Assembly: GCA_934271465.1 (NCBI GenBank)
Contig: CAKQRQ010000008.1
Location: forward strand, 20,995 to 84,994
Direction: 5' to 3'
From: an uncultured Alphaproteobacteria bacterium
GTDB lineage: Bacteria; Pseudomonadota; Alphaproteobacteria; RF32; CAG-239
Length of the DNA stretch: 64,000 nt
Below the pieces are notes generated by a model, which did no database searches, had not been told where the DNA came from, and was given only the letters and a program-made list of their open reading frames with translations. How positions within the stretch are numbered: position 1 is the stretch's first letter; each line of letters starts with the position of its first letter. Below are positions 16,942-25,480 of this stretch, piece by piece. The position numbers were made by a program, and so were the translations under genes.

Positions 16942-16969
16942 TTGTATAAAAATTTTATTCGCATATACT
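16942..16969 (+). promoter_or_regulatory. Sigma-70-type promoter for the MTA/SAH nucleosidase gene
   Basis: TTGTAT, 16-bp spacer, TATACT, in the AT-rich divergent gap between the ROK kinase and nucleosidase genes, 26 bases before the ATG at 16996. Confidence 0.5.
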
Positions 16970-16995
16970 TAACCCGAATAAACGGGAGATAAAAG

Positions 16996-17673
16996 ATGAA
17001 AACCGGATTGATTGTTGCTATGCAAAACGAGTTTGAGCTGGTTGCAGCAAAGCTTGTCAATATACAAACAAAACATATCGGGCACTTGGAGTTTGTTGAG
17101 GGTGTATGGAATAAGACACCTGTTGTTCTGGTCAAAAGCGGTATCGGAAAAGTTGCCGCGGCGGTGGCGGCAGTCGAGCTGATAAAAAACTTTGCCCCGA
17201 TGCAGATTATCAATACGGGAATAGCCGGCGGGTTAGATAAAGGCGTAAGCGTGATGGATATTGTTGCAGGAGCCGAAACGGCGTATCATGATGTCTGGTG
17301 CGGCGAGGGAAACGTTGTCGGACAGGTTCAGGGAATGCCCGCAAGCTATTTGGGAGATAAAAACCTGCTCCAAAAAATATCAAAAATCCGCTCGGATGTA
17401 GCGGTGCATCGGGGGCTGATTGTTTCGGGCGACCGGTTTATTGAAAAATTGCAAGAGCTCAAAGACATAAAAGCGCAATTTCCAAAGGCTTTGGCCGTGG
17501 ATATGGAAGGCGCGGCCGTTGCACAGGTTTGCTTGTTGTATAAGGTGCCGTTTTTAGCGTTGCGCATTATCAGTGATACCCCGGGAATAGAGAACCACAA
17601 TAAGCAGTATCAGGATTTTTGGGGCAGCGCGCCCGAAAAATCAATTGAGGTTTTAGAGGCTCTGCTCGGATAA
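16996..17673 (+). CDS. mtnN: 5'-methylthioadenosine/S-adenosylhomocysteine nucleosidase
   Basis: 225 residues, the family length. It shows GLIVAMQNEFEL with the N-terminal catalytic Glu, VKSGIGKVAAAVA, NTGIAGGLDKG (ribose/purine loop), VDMEGAAVAQVC (ribosyl-binding Met-Glu) and RIISDTPG with the catalytic Asp. It splits MTA and SAH to adenine plus the thioribose products, recycling by-products of polyamine and methylation reactions. CGGGAGATAAAAG precedes the ATG. It stands alone. Confidence 0.9.
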   Translation: MKTGLIVAMQNEFELVAAKLVNIQTKHIGHLEFVEGVWNKTPVVLVKSGIGKVAAAVAAVELIKNFAPMQIINTGIAGGLDKGVSVMDIVAGAETAYHDVWCGEGNVVGQVQGMPASYLGDKNLLQKISKIRSDVAVHRGLIVSGDRFIEKLQELKDIKAQFPKALAVDMEGAAVAQVCLLYKVPFLALRIISDTPGIENHNKQYQDFWGSAPEKSIEVLEALLG

Positions 17674-17758
17674 ATTTTTCTTCAGACAGTCATATTTTGT
17701 TCCAAACAGGCGTTTAGAAATGCTTAAGGTCTGTGAATTTTTTGTTACACGGAAAAAT

Positions 17759-17774
17759 ATTGTTGAAAAACAAT
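17759..17774. promoter_or_regulatory. Inverted repeat upstream of virB2
   Basis: ATTGTT-GAAA-AACAAT, a perfect 6-bp dyad with a 4-base centre, in the 213-bp gap before virB2. It could be a repressor site or a small hairpin of the upstream transcript. Confidence 0.35.
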
Positions 17775-17814
17775 GTGGTATGCGAATTTTGTGCCGTCCG
17801 TTTTTACTGGAAAA

Positions 17815-17867
17815 ATTTTGCAAAATCGGGTATCCTAAAAGAGTAAAGTAAGTTAAGTTTTGCAAAA
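17815..17867 (+). promoter_or_regulatory. virB2 promoter region with two TTTTGCAAAA palindromes
   Basis: Two palindromes, ATTTTGCAAAAT (17815-17826) and TTTTGCAAAA (17858-17867), have centres 42 bp apart (about four helical turns). They flank a possible -10 box TATCCT (17831-17836). A convincing -35 box is missing. The arrangement suggests cooperative repressor or activator binding at the head of the T4SS operon. Confidence 0.5.
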
Positions 17868-17886
17868 TTTAAAAAGGAGAAAAACG

Positions 17887-18255
17887 ATGAACTTTATTAA
17901 AAATAATATTTGGACATTTTGCCTGACGGCAGTGTTCTGCATTTTGGCCTTTGCCGGAGATGCTTCGGCTCAGGCTGTAACAGATGGTTCTATTATGGGA
18001 CTTGCACAGGACAAAGCTTTGAATACTTTCCAAGCTGTTAAGACCATCATCTTTGTTGTCGGTGGTTTCGGTTTGGTGGGTATTGCGTTTGCCGCTATTT
18101 TCGGTAAGGTTAACTGGAAGTGGTTTGCCGGATTGGCTGTCGGCTTGGCTATTTTGGCCGCGGCCGGATCTATCGTTAACTACGCAACCGGCGATAGCAA
18201 CGCTACATCTGGTATGGCTGATACATTCAAAGACTCTAGTAGTTATACAATGTAA
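17887..18255 (+). CDS. virB2: VirB2-like T4SS pilin 1
   Basis: 122 residues. The signal peptide (FCLTAVFCILAFAGDASAQ) is followed by a short mature N-terminus, then two hydrophobic helices: TIIFVVGGFGLVGIAFAAIF and FAGLAVGLAILAAAGSIVNY, separated by a short polar loop GKVNWKW. Size and two-helix form match VirB2/TrbC pilins, which polymerise into the T4SS pilus. Start ATG 17887 follows AAAAAGGAG. The motif GFG-x(10-12)-NWKW recurs in the next two genes. A strong hairpin follows. Confidence 0.85.
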   Translation: MNFIKNNIWTFCLTAVFCILAFAGDASAQAVTDGSIMGLAQDKALNTFQAVKTIIFVVGGFGLVGIAFAAIFGKVNWKWFAGLAVGLAILAAAGSIVNYATGDSNATSGMADTFKDSSSYTM

Positions 18256-18275
18256 ATTGGCTAAAGAGAGCTCAA

Positions 18276-18303
18276 AGCCTCGGACGAAGTATCGTCCGAG
18301 GCT
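18276..18303 (+). terminator. Hairpin after virB2 (attenuator or mRNA stabiliser)
   Basis: AGCCTCGGACGA-AGTA-TCGTCCGAGGCT is a perfect 12-bp stem with a 4-base loop, 20 bases after the virB2 stop. No T tract follows, so full termination is doubtful. A stem here would protect a short pilin mRNA from 3' decay and lower expression of the genes behind. Confidence 0.6.
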
Positions 18304-18339
18304 CGGCTCACAAAAATAAGATCGGTTTTATTTAAAAGT

Positions 18340-18381
18340 CTTGAGGGGCTTTCAAACAAAATCGAAAAGACAAAGCTCAAG
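18340..18381 (+). promoter_or_regulatory. Hairpin in front of the second pilin gene's ribosome site
   Basis: CTTGAG-GGG-CTTT pairs with AAAGCTCAAG (10 base pairs with a 3-base bulge). The 3' arm ends at the first G of the ribosome site GGGGAGG (18381-18387), so folding could limit translation of the gene at 18393. Confidence 0.35.
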
Positions 18382-18392
18382 GGGAGGGCGCC

Positions 18393-18959
18393 ATGATAAA
18401 CATCAAAAATATAGTCAAAGTTCTGATGCCGGCTTTGTTTATCTGCCTCTGGAGCGGAATAGCCTTAGCCGCAGAAGGAGATACCGGAGGAGCGGCCGAT
18501 TTTTGCACGGAAGAGTTAGGTATTTTCTCTGAGCTTGTCGCAACAGGCCAGCGGATTTTTAATCAGTTGAGAGATTTAATTTATGTTGTCGCCGGATTCG
18601 GCATTATTGCAGTGGCTGTCGGCGGATTTTTCGGCAACCTCAACTGGAAATGGTTGGGCGCGATAGTGATTTCGTTGGTTGTTATTGGAACGGCCGGCGA
18701 GTTGATTGTGCTGATGACCGGCTGTGAGAAATTCTCAGCAAAATTAGTCACAAATACCCTTAATGGCGACAGGTATAACGGCGACAGATCAGCACATGTT
18801 GAAGAGCGAATTGACGCCGGAAAGGTCTATTGGTCCGAAGAGTGGAATTATGGAACAGGTGCTGGTGACAATGTAATGAACCGCGCAAGTAAAGACATAG
18901 AAGCAGAAATAGATGCCTCAATGGCGGAGACGGATGCGAAACTGGAAAATATAGACTGA
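18393..18959 (+). CDS. VirB2-like pilin 2 with C-terminal extension
   Basis: 188 residues. The signal peptide (LMPALFICLWSGIALAAE) is followed by residues ~45-105 repeating the VirB2 plan: LIYVVAGFGIIAVAVGGFF, loop GNLNWKW, then LGAIVISLVVIGTAGELIVL. An acidic hydrophilic tail of ~80 residues follows, absent from pilin 1. Two Cys (DFCTEE and TGCEKF) flank the helices and might pair. The ribosome site is GGGGAGG. It may be a minor pilin or a tip/base subunit. Confidence 0.75.
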   Translation: MINIKNIVKVLMPALFICLWSGIALAAEGDTGGAADFCTEELGIFSELVATGQRIFNQLRDLIYVVAGFGIIAVAVGGFFGNLNWKWLGAIVISLVVIGTAGELIVLMTGCEKFSAKLVTNTLNGDRYNGDRSAHVEERIDAGKVYWSEEWNYGTGAGDNVMNRASKDIEAEIDASMAETDAKLENID

Positions 18960-19018
18960 CAACAGTATAGAAATGTCACTGAATAGAATCTTTTTTTGAA
19001 TAAATAAAGGAGGAAGCC

Positions 19019-22000
19019 ATGTTAAAAATATCAAAAATAAACAAGGTAATTCTGATTGCAGGATTGGTTGCGGCTTTCTCTTTGTTTGCCGGAGGGCAGG
19101 CTTTTGCTGACTTTGAAGATACAATTGATCCAAGCATCATCACCGCTGATGGTCCTAAAAAAAGTAAGGCGCAGGAAAAGGCTGATAAAAAGAGAGCTGA
19201 TGCGGACTCCGCCTCTGCCGCGGCACAAACAGCCATAAAAGAGAAATGGACAAAAGCGCGTGATGAACGAGATTCTGCTCAAAAAAATTATAATGCTAAG
19301 CAAGAAGCTTACAACAAATGCGTAGCCGGCGGTGGAGATTGTTCTGCGCAGCGTCAGGCGGCCGAAGATGCAAAGAAAACATATAGCGAGAAGCTCACAG
19401 CCTACAATAAAGCTCAAAAAGAAACTTCAAAATTAGCTAATGAAGCAACAAAAGCCGAAAACCAAGCGGCTTTGGCCGAGCAGCGAGCAAAAGAAAAAGC
19501 CCTTACGGCGGCTGAAAAAGAGGCGAGAAAGAAAGAAAGAGAGTTAAATAAAGCACAGAAAGCTCTTGCAAAATGTCAAAAAAACGGCGGCGACTGTTCG
19601 GCAGAAACGGAAGCTGTCAGTAGTGCTCAGACAGCCGTTGATAATGCCAAATACAAAGTTGAAAGTGCTCAACGTGCGTTGGATGGAACATCTTCATCAG
19701 GCGGCGGTAGCGGAAGCGCCGGTTCAAAAGAAGAGTTTTTGAAAAACAATTTAAATTTGAACGATGCTGATAAAAAGGCTTTGGATCGCGGCTTTGATAA
19801 TCTGGATAGAAAGACTCAGGCGAGAATAGCTTCTCAAATGAACAATTATAAAACAAAAAAAGAGAAAGAATTAGCAGCGGCTCAGGCCGATTGCACGCGA
19901 TACAGCGGGATGCGCTCACAAGATGCACAGGCCAAAGCCCGCGAAGCTTGTGCGAAAACCGTTGAACTTGAAAAAGAACTTGAAGAATATAAAAACATTT
20001 CCGAGCAATTAAATATAAAGCCTCTTAAACTGAGCGATGGGGTTAAAAATGCGCATAAAGTTCTCAAATATTCGACATCGGTTAAAGATAAAAAGAATTT
20101 TCAAGGCGTAGCAAGTTTTGACACGGCTAAAAGCGTTATGGGCACGGGGCTTATTACTAAGGGGATGAGCGAAAACGATTATAAGGCAGACAAAGATGTT
20201 TTGACCAGCGTGACGCGTCGTGCAGCTCGAGCTATTTTGGAGCTGAAACAAATTGTTTATGTGTTTGCCGGTTTTGGGTTAATCGGATTCGCTTGGGCGG
20301 CCATCTTCAATAAAATCAGCTGGAAATGGTTTGGAAATATTGCCATGGGATTGTTCCTGGTGGCCAATATGGGGCGGTTGATAGAATATTTTGCCAAAGG
20401 TGAAACCGGTGAATATTATGCGGCTGCATGGAATGACAACGCTGTCGCCGGAAATAACGGTAAATATGGTATCGGCGATGTGTTTAATGATGCCTTTGTG
20501 GTTTACGGAGACGATCCAGTCGGCAAATGGGCTCCCGGCGTTAGGTTGTTTAAGCGTGACTTAAGCTCTAAAGATGGCATATCAGATAATCCTGAAGAAT
20601 TCAGCGCCTCAGCGGCGGGATTCTGCAAAGGAACATCCGGTTCCGGCTGGGCAAATTTTACAAGTTGTATTGATGATATCATTTCGACAGCGAAAAAAGT
20701 TTCAGATACGGTCACGACAGTTAAAACAACGGTGGAGGATGTAAACAAACGAATTGATGAAATTGAAAACAGAGCAAAAGTGATTGCTGACGCGGCAAAA
20801 GATATGAAAGGCGCCAACATTGGAGAAATCATTAATAATACAAGAAAAATCTTAAATGAAAGCTCCGGCATTATTTCAACGACAACGGGCGCGGCTAATA
20901 CAATCGGATCAGGTATCGGAAATATTGCAAACAATGTTCAAGATATGGGCAAATCCGTTGCTCAGCAACAAGAACTTCAAAATCGTCGGAACAGAGGAGA
21001 ATCAACAAATAAAATCAATGCGGCGCTTAGCGGGCAGGAATGGGATTCAAGCACAAAAGGCGTTGAAAACGTTGACGGCAAATATGCCGGAAAGAAGACA
21101 ACCGCCAAAACAATCGGCGATGCGCTGAATAACCTGAACAAAAAATCGCAAGACTTGAATAAATCTGCTCAAAAAGGTCTGGGAACAGCCGCAAAAATTA
21201 ATACAGATGTTAACAACTTTTTGGGTAAAGGTAAGAACAAAGGTTCATCGGGATCCGGCAAGTCGTCAGGAAGCAGTGGTTCAAATAATAACGGAGGTTC
21301 AAGCACCAATGGTGGCGGATCATCCGGTAGCGGCGGAACAGGAAACGGAACAGGTTCAAACTCCGGAACTCCGAATAATAACGGTAATACAGGCGATGGA
21401 GTGAATAAAGACAACACGGATGTGTCAGAGGCCAATCCGGGCGATAGCAAGTCTGATGCGCCAAGCACGTTTAACACTCCTAATACACCCAATGAGCCGA
21501 ATACGCCCAACACGCCTAATGAGCCAAAGTTGGATGACAATAGAGTCGATTTGGGAGATTCTGATGGAAGAGGAGAAAACCCCAATCTGCCCACACCGGA
21601 TAAGGAAGATAAGCCGGAAATCAGTGTCGATCCGCTGCCGAATGATGATACGGCGTCTGCGGATGGCAATGGCGGAGCACCTGAAGATAGCGGAGAGTCC
21701 AATGGTTCGGAAGGCGGCGAAGGGACGCCTCAAGATCCCGCGCCTGAAGAACCTGCGCCGAACGATGGAGAAACACCTTCAGAACCGGATGATGATTCCG
21801 CACCGGACGATTCGGAACCTGCAGTTGATGGAGCCCCCGAAACCGGCGGAGTTTCAGAAGCCGATGTAGAAGAAGTGGACATAGAAGAAGGTTCTAAGGA
21901 AGCTTCGGAAGATGAGCCTGATGAAGAAGATGTCTCGGAAGCGGCTATCATGAGTTTGGCGTCAGAGGCCGAAGATCTTGAAGGCGAAGTTCAGAAAAAA

Positions 22001-22525
22001 GCCGATGCAGCCGAAGAAGCTTGTGCAAGCAATCCAAGCAGCCAGTTGTGCATAGCGGCTCAAACAGCGGCAACTATGGCTAAAGAAATAGCCGAGACCA
22101 AAAAAGATGAGCTGAATAAGCTTGAACAAAAGCTTATCAAGCCACAGGCCGGACAGATTGTCTTGCCTGACAACAAATATGAAGGCGACGCAACGCCCGA
22201 AGCCAAACTTCAAGCATCAAAAGCAGTCTATACCGAAAGTCAGGAAAAGCTGGAAACAGCCGCCAAAACTTTGAAAACAAAAGAAAATCTGGAAAAGGCT
22301 CTTTTGACGGAATATCAACAGGCAACTCAAAAGGCAGCAGAGACCGGAGCAGAGGCGGATAAGCGGATGGCTGACAGACTCAAAAAGAATTATGATTTGG
22401 CCATTATCGAAAAGAATTCCGCAGCAACGGGGCTTGCCGCAGCCAAAGAAGATCTTCAAAAGAGTGAGGCAAATTACCTGAGCCGGCAGAAAGAAGAGCG
22501 CGAAATGCCGATTGTTATTCAATAA
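19019..22525 (+). CDS. 1168-residue exported protein containing a VirB2-like pilin domain
   Basis: AAAGGAGG precedes the ATG. The signal peptide (VAAFSLFAGGQAFA) is followed by a Lys/Ala/Glu coiled coil (~45-230) with two short Cys repeats (NKCVAGGGDCSAQ and AKCQKNGGDCSAE) and a second helical part. Residues ~400-462 are a VirB2 domain: IVYVFAGFGLIGFAWAAIF, loop NKISWKW, FGNIAMGLFLVANMGRLI. Next come a helical region, a Gly/Ser/Asn tract (~740-800), a Pro/Asn/Thr/Asp-rich tract with NTPNEP repeats (~815-990) and a C-terminal coiled coil. The domain could insert into the pilus while the long arms project outside. A terminator follows. Confidence 0.7.
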   Translation: MLKISKINKVILIAGLVAAFSLFAGGQAFADFEDTIDPSIITADGPKKSKAQEKADKKRADADSASAAAQTAIKEKWTKARDERDSAQKNYNAKQEAYNKCVAGGGDCSAQRQAAEDAKKTYSEKLTAYNKAQKETSKLANEATKAENQAALAEQRAKEKALTAAEKEARKKERELNKAQKALAKCQKNGGDCSAETEAVSSAQTAVDNAKYKVESAQRALDGTSSSGGGSGSAGSKEEFLKNNLNLNDADKKALDRGFDNLDRKTQARIASQMNNYKTKKEKELAAAQADCTRYSGMRSQDAQAKAREACAKTVELEKELEEYKNISEQLNIKPLKLSDGVKNAHKVLKYSTSVKDKKNFQGVASFDTAKSVMGTGLITKGMSENDYKADKDVLTSVTRRAARAILELKQIVYVFAGFGLIGFAWAAIFNKISWKWFGNIAMGLFLVANMGRLIEYFAKGETGEYYAAAWNDNAVAGNNGKYGIGDVFNDAFVVYGDDPVGKWAPGVRLFKRDLSSKDGISDNPEEFSASAAGFCKGTSGSGWANFTSCIDDIISTAKKVSDTVTTVKTTVEDVNKRIDEIENRAKVIADAAKDMKGANIGEIINNTRKILNESSGIISTTTGAANTIGSGIGNIANNVQDMGKSVAQQQELQNRRNRGESTNKINAALSGQEWDSSTKGVENVDGKYAGKKTTAKTIGDALNNLNKKSQDLNKSAQKGLGTAAKINTDVNNFLGKGKNKGSSGSGKSSGSSGSNNNGGSSTNGGGSSGSGGTGNGTGSNSGTPNNNGNTGDGVNKDNTDVSEANPGDSKSDAPSTFNTPNTPNEPNTPNTPNEPKLDDNRVDLGDSDGRGENPNLPTPDKEDKPEISVDPLPNDDTASADGNGGAPEDSGESNGSEGGEGTPQDPAPEEPAPNDGETPSEPDDDSAPDDSEPAVDGAPETGGVSEADVEEVDIEEGSKEASEDEPDEEDVSEAAIMSLASEAEDLEGEVQKKADAAEEACASNPSSQLCIAAQTAATMAKEIAETKKDELNKLEQKLIKPQAGQIVLPDNKYEGDATPEAKLQASKAVYTESQEKLETAAKTLKTKENLEKALLTEYQQATQKAAETGAEADKRMADRLKKNYDLAIIEKNSAATGLAAAKEDLQKSEANYLSRQKEEREMPIVIQ

Positions 22526-22550
22526 CGCCTGATATTAACAGATTATTCAT

Positions 22551-22597
22551 AAAAACGGAGGTATACTTTATTATAAAGGATGCCTCCGTTTTTTTGA
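22551..22597 (+). terminator. Rho-independent terminator after the pilin block
   Basis: AAAACGGAGG and CCTCCGTTTT form a GC-containing stem, with further A/T pairing inside (ACTTTAT with ATAAAGG), followed by a run of seven or more T. It separates the three pilin genes from virB3-virB4. Confidence 0.8.
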
Positions 22598-22634
22598 GCT
22601 CCAAAACAAGGAGAGGATAATTTAACTTGTCGGG

Positions 22635-22662
22635 TTGCAAAAAAAAACGGATGCCGTATCAT
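22635..22662 (+). promoter_or_regulatory. Possible promoter for virB3-virB4
   Basis: TTGCAA, 16-bp spacer, TATCAT, 29 bases before the virB3 start and just past a terminator, so a promoter is expected here. Confidence 0.45.
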
Positions 22663-22691
22663 AAAAAAGAATAAGACCGAAAGAGGAACTG

Positions 22692-22982
22692 ATGCGCGAA
22701 ATCATCTTGAAAGCCGTTGCCAATCCTCCCCGAATTTTATGGGGGCCGTTTTTGCCCGTCATGGTTAATCTGGGCATACAGTTTCCGTTGATGTTTATGT
22801 TTTTGGGAACATGGGATATCAACCCGATTTGGTTTATGGCCTCAATTGTCCTTGGGCATATTTTTTGTATTGCGCTCGGGGCAAAAGAGCCGCACGCTTC
22901 CACAATGATACAGGCTTTCGGTCAGGTCGCTCAAAAAACAAACAATCTTTATAAAGTAAAGGGGAACAAATTTGCACCCTGA
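22692..22982 (+). CDS. virB3: VirB3-like T4SS membrane protein
   Basis: 96 residues. VirB3 features are VANPPRILWGPFLPVMVNLG at the start, two hydrophobic segments (FLPVMVNLGIQFPLMFMFLG and WFMASIVLGHIFCIALG), a short C-terminal tail and size. VirB3 sits in the inner membrane and works with VirB4; here its 3' end overlaps virB4 by 11 bases, suggesting coupled translation. GAAAGAGGAAC precedes the ATG. Confidence 0.85.
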   Translation: MREIILKAVANPPRILWGPFLPVMVNLGIQFPLMFMFLGTWDINPIWFMASIVLGHIFCIALGAKEPHASTMIQAFGQVAQKTNNLYKVKGNKFAP

Positions 22983-25401
22983 ATATGATTTTTTCTCGAT
23001 CTTCGTTGAAGGTCTGTCAAATTTTGAAATTATTGTTGCCGCAATCGGATTCGTTTCGGCGGCGGCTTTTGCCGGATTCTGGGCGACCAAATTCGGACAC
23101 ATGGTTTTACCTCATCCCAGAGAATCCCGTGTGGCAGATTTTATGCCGTTTGAAAAGCTGCTGTCCGACGGTATGACAATCCGTTGCTATAATGGATCGT
23201 TGGCACGCATCTTTCGAGTAACCGGCGCGGATTTGGCTTTTGCAACCGAAGAAAAGGTTGCATCTATGTTTGAGGCGCGCAAGTCTTGGATTGACGGAAT
23301 GTCCGATTTGCAGGTTATCTGTCGGGTTATTACCGTAAGGGAAAGAGTTCCGTTGGAAGAAAATGTCGGCGATTTTAATAACCCTTTGCTTGAAAAAATC
23401 TCGGATATTTGGCAAGAAAACATCAATCGTATTTTTTTCAATACGCACTATATTGTTTTATCTGTTGCAGACAGAGATAATAATCTGAAAGATTTGAACT
23501 ATGCTTCTCAATCTCTGACAGCGACAATGAACGATTACGGCATTCGTCCGCTGATTGAAGAAGAAGGCAGCGCGCCGGAAGACAGCCCGTTTTCTGTCTA
23601 TTCTAAAATTTGCTCGCCTGTTTCCCGTCCAATGCCAAAAGTCCACGGAGCTACGGGGGCTCAGTTGAATGAGCTTTTGACGGCAGATCATATCCATTTT
23701 ACGGGCGAAGAAGGGTTGATTAAATTTTTCTCCGGCGACAAAGAAATGTATGAAATCGTTATGGGAATACGTTCTTCCGGCGATTATATGGACGAAGCGA
23801 TGGTTGAATCTTTGCTGTCGTTAGATTGTGAGCTGGTTTTGCTGCATAATATTCAGCCGATTTTCAAACCTAAGGCGCGCGCATTGCTGATGCAGCAACA
23901 GCGTATGGCGACAATGACAAGCTTTTCAAGCGATGTCGTCGACCAATACGGGGCCGTTTTGGCGTCAATTGAAGACAGCGATACAGGGCACCAGTCATTA
24001 ACGCAGTATGCGATGGCGATTTTACTGCGTGGCCAGACAAAAGAAGAAATCGATTTTGCCGAGGGCGAGGTTCAACGTATTTGCCGTTTGTTCAGTGTGA
24101 CGCCGGTTCGCGAGGGCTGGGTTGCTCAGGCAACATTTTTCAACCAGTTCCCAACATATGAGACTTTGCCGCGGACATATATGTATTTGTCACGAGTTGT
24201 TGCAACGGCTGTTTCTTTTGACAAACCCTCGGAAGGTTTTTCAAAATCAGACTGGGGGCCGGGGGCAATTTCTGTTTTCAGAACGACTTCCGGTTCGGCT
24301 TATCGATTCCAATTCCATGTCTCTTCCGAGGATTCGGCCGTGGCGCACTGTTGTATCATTGGTCCGACAGGTCAAGGTAAAACAACATTATTGACGTTTT
24401 TGGCCGGACAGGCTATGAGGCACGGCGATTTGAAAGTGTTCTTTTTTGACCGCCATCGTGGTGCCGAAATTTTCACAAGAGCTATCAAAGGCGCATATGT
24501 CGGGTTTGAGGGCGATGAAAAGAATGTGTCGTTAAACCCCTTTGCTTGTGCCGATACACCGAATAACAGAGCCTTTCTGCGGCGCTGGATGCGCGCGATT
24601 ACATTGGTTGACGATGCTGTTTCCGAAAAAGAAATTGCCCGCGCTGTCACAACGGCTTTTGAATATTTGCGGCCTGAAGAACGGATGATGACTAACCTGT
24701 ATAAAAGCTGTTTTTCGCCGACAGGAAATATGCGCCGCGAGCTCTACAAGTGGGTTAATCCCGATCAATACGGGGCAATTTTTAATGCCGAAAACGATAG
24801 TTTGGATTTAAAAAGCCGCCGCTTTATGGCTTTTGACTTTACACATATTTTTGAAGATGAGCTTTTAGCACCGGCCGTCATCAGCTATATCATGCACCGA
24901 ATCCAATCCGAAACCGGCGAAACAGGTGTGCCGTCGCTGATTATGATTGATGAAACGGCGCCGATGCTCAAACATCCGATGTTTAGAGATTATTTCATTA
25001 TCGGCTTGCAGGAAGGCCGTAAAAAACGGCAAGCCTATTTGTGTGCATTCCAACAGCCGAACGTCATTGATACATTGGGTGTCGGCGAGGTTATCCGCGG
25101 CCAATGCCAAACGGTTATTTTCTTCAGAAACCCTCAAGCAACGCCAGAAGATTATGCCAACTGGAATCTGACAGACGCCGAAACGGACTTTATTTTCGGC
25201 AAATCATATCGTGATTTTCCATATGCGATTCTGTTGTCTCGTCCGGCAACAGGGGAGTCTGTCATTTTAGATGTTGATTTAAGTGGTTTGGGCCCCTATT
25301 TGAAGCTCTATAACTCAGGGCGGAAGAATGTATTATTGGTTGAAGAGCTCATCAAAGAATATGGTGAGGACAACTTTGTTACAAAATATTTAAATCTTTA
25401 G
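22972..25401 (+). CDS. virB4: VirB4-family T4SS ATPase
   Basis: 809 residues with a TTG start at 22972 placed by AAAGGGGAAC. The N-terminus keeps a hydrophobic segment (IIVAAIGFVSAAAFAGFW), seen in some VirB4 proteins. The N-terminal domain runs to ~420. The C-terminal P-loop domain has Walker A GPTGQGKTTLL near 464 and Walker B SLIMIDETAPML near 655-666, with the ARRP-like stretch GLQEGRKKRQAYLCAFQQP. VirB4 is the conserved energising ATPase of the inner-membrane complex. A 7-bp inverted repeat without a T run (25397-25416) overlaps the stop. Confidence 0.95.
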   Translation: MHPEYDFFSIFVEGLSNFEIIVAAIGFVSAAAFAGFWATKFGHMVLPHPRESRVADFMPFEKLLSDGMTIRCYNGSLARIFRVTGADLAFATEEKVASMFEARKSWIDGMSDLQVICRVITVRERVPLEENVGDFNNPLLEKISDIWQENINRIFFNTHYIVLSVADRDNNLKDLNYASQSLTATMNDYGIRPLIEEEGSAPEDSPFSVYSKICSPVSRPMPKVHGATGAQLNELLTADHIHFTGEEGLIKFFSGDKEMYEIVMGIRSSGDYMDEAMVESLLSLDCELVLLHNIQPIFKPKARALLMQQQRMATMTSFSSDVVDQYGAVLASIEDSDTGHQSLTQYAMAILLRGQTKEEIDFAEGEVQRICRLFSVTPVREGWVAQATFFNQFPTYETLPRTYMYLSRVVATAVSFDKPSEGFSKSDWGPGAISVFRTTSGSAYRFQFHVSSEDSAVAHCCIIGPTGQGKTTLLTFLAGQAMRHGDLKVFFFDRHRGAEIFTRAIKGAYVGFEGDEKNVSLNPFACADTPNNRAFLRRWMRAITLVDDAVSEKEIARAVTTAFEYLRPEERMMTNLYKSCFSPTGNMRRELYKWVNPDQYGAIFNAENDSLDLKSRRFMAFDFTHIFEDELLAPAVISYIMHRIQSETGETGVPSLIMIDETAPMLKHPMFRDYFIIGLQEGRKKRQAYLCAFQQPNVIDTLGVGEVIRGQCQTVIFFRNPQATPEDYANWNLTDAETDFIFGKSYRDFPYAILLSRPATGESVILDVDLSGLGPYLKLYNSGRKNVLLVEELIKEYGEDNFVTKYLNL

Positions 25402-25425
25402 AGAAAACGCTCTAAATCGTTTATC

Positions 25426-25450
25426 TTAAGGTAATTTTGTGTTATTATAG
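25426..25450 (+). promoter_or_regulatory. Possible third, diverged copy of the shared virB6 element
   Basis: TTAAGGTAATTTTGTGTTAT and the following bases match the core of the 12111 element at 19 of 25 aligned positions, in an AT-rich region where chance similarity is likely. It lies 31 bases before an exported coiled-coil gene. Confidence 0.35.
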
Positions 25451-25480
25451 ATATATGGTGGACTGTATGGGAGAAAAGCC

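Noticed and set aside
21169..21951. Long minus-strand frames rich in Ser/Pro/Leu opposite the giant pilin gene
   Set aside because: They mirror the Gly/Ser/Pro/Asp-rich codons of the plus-strand gene and have no ribosome site or domain.
25397..25416. TTTAGAG/CTCTAAA inverted repeat over the virB4 stop as a terminator
   Set aside because: The stem is AT-rich and no T run follows; it is too weak to call a terminator with confidence.
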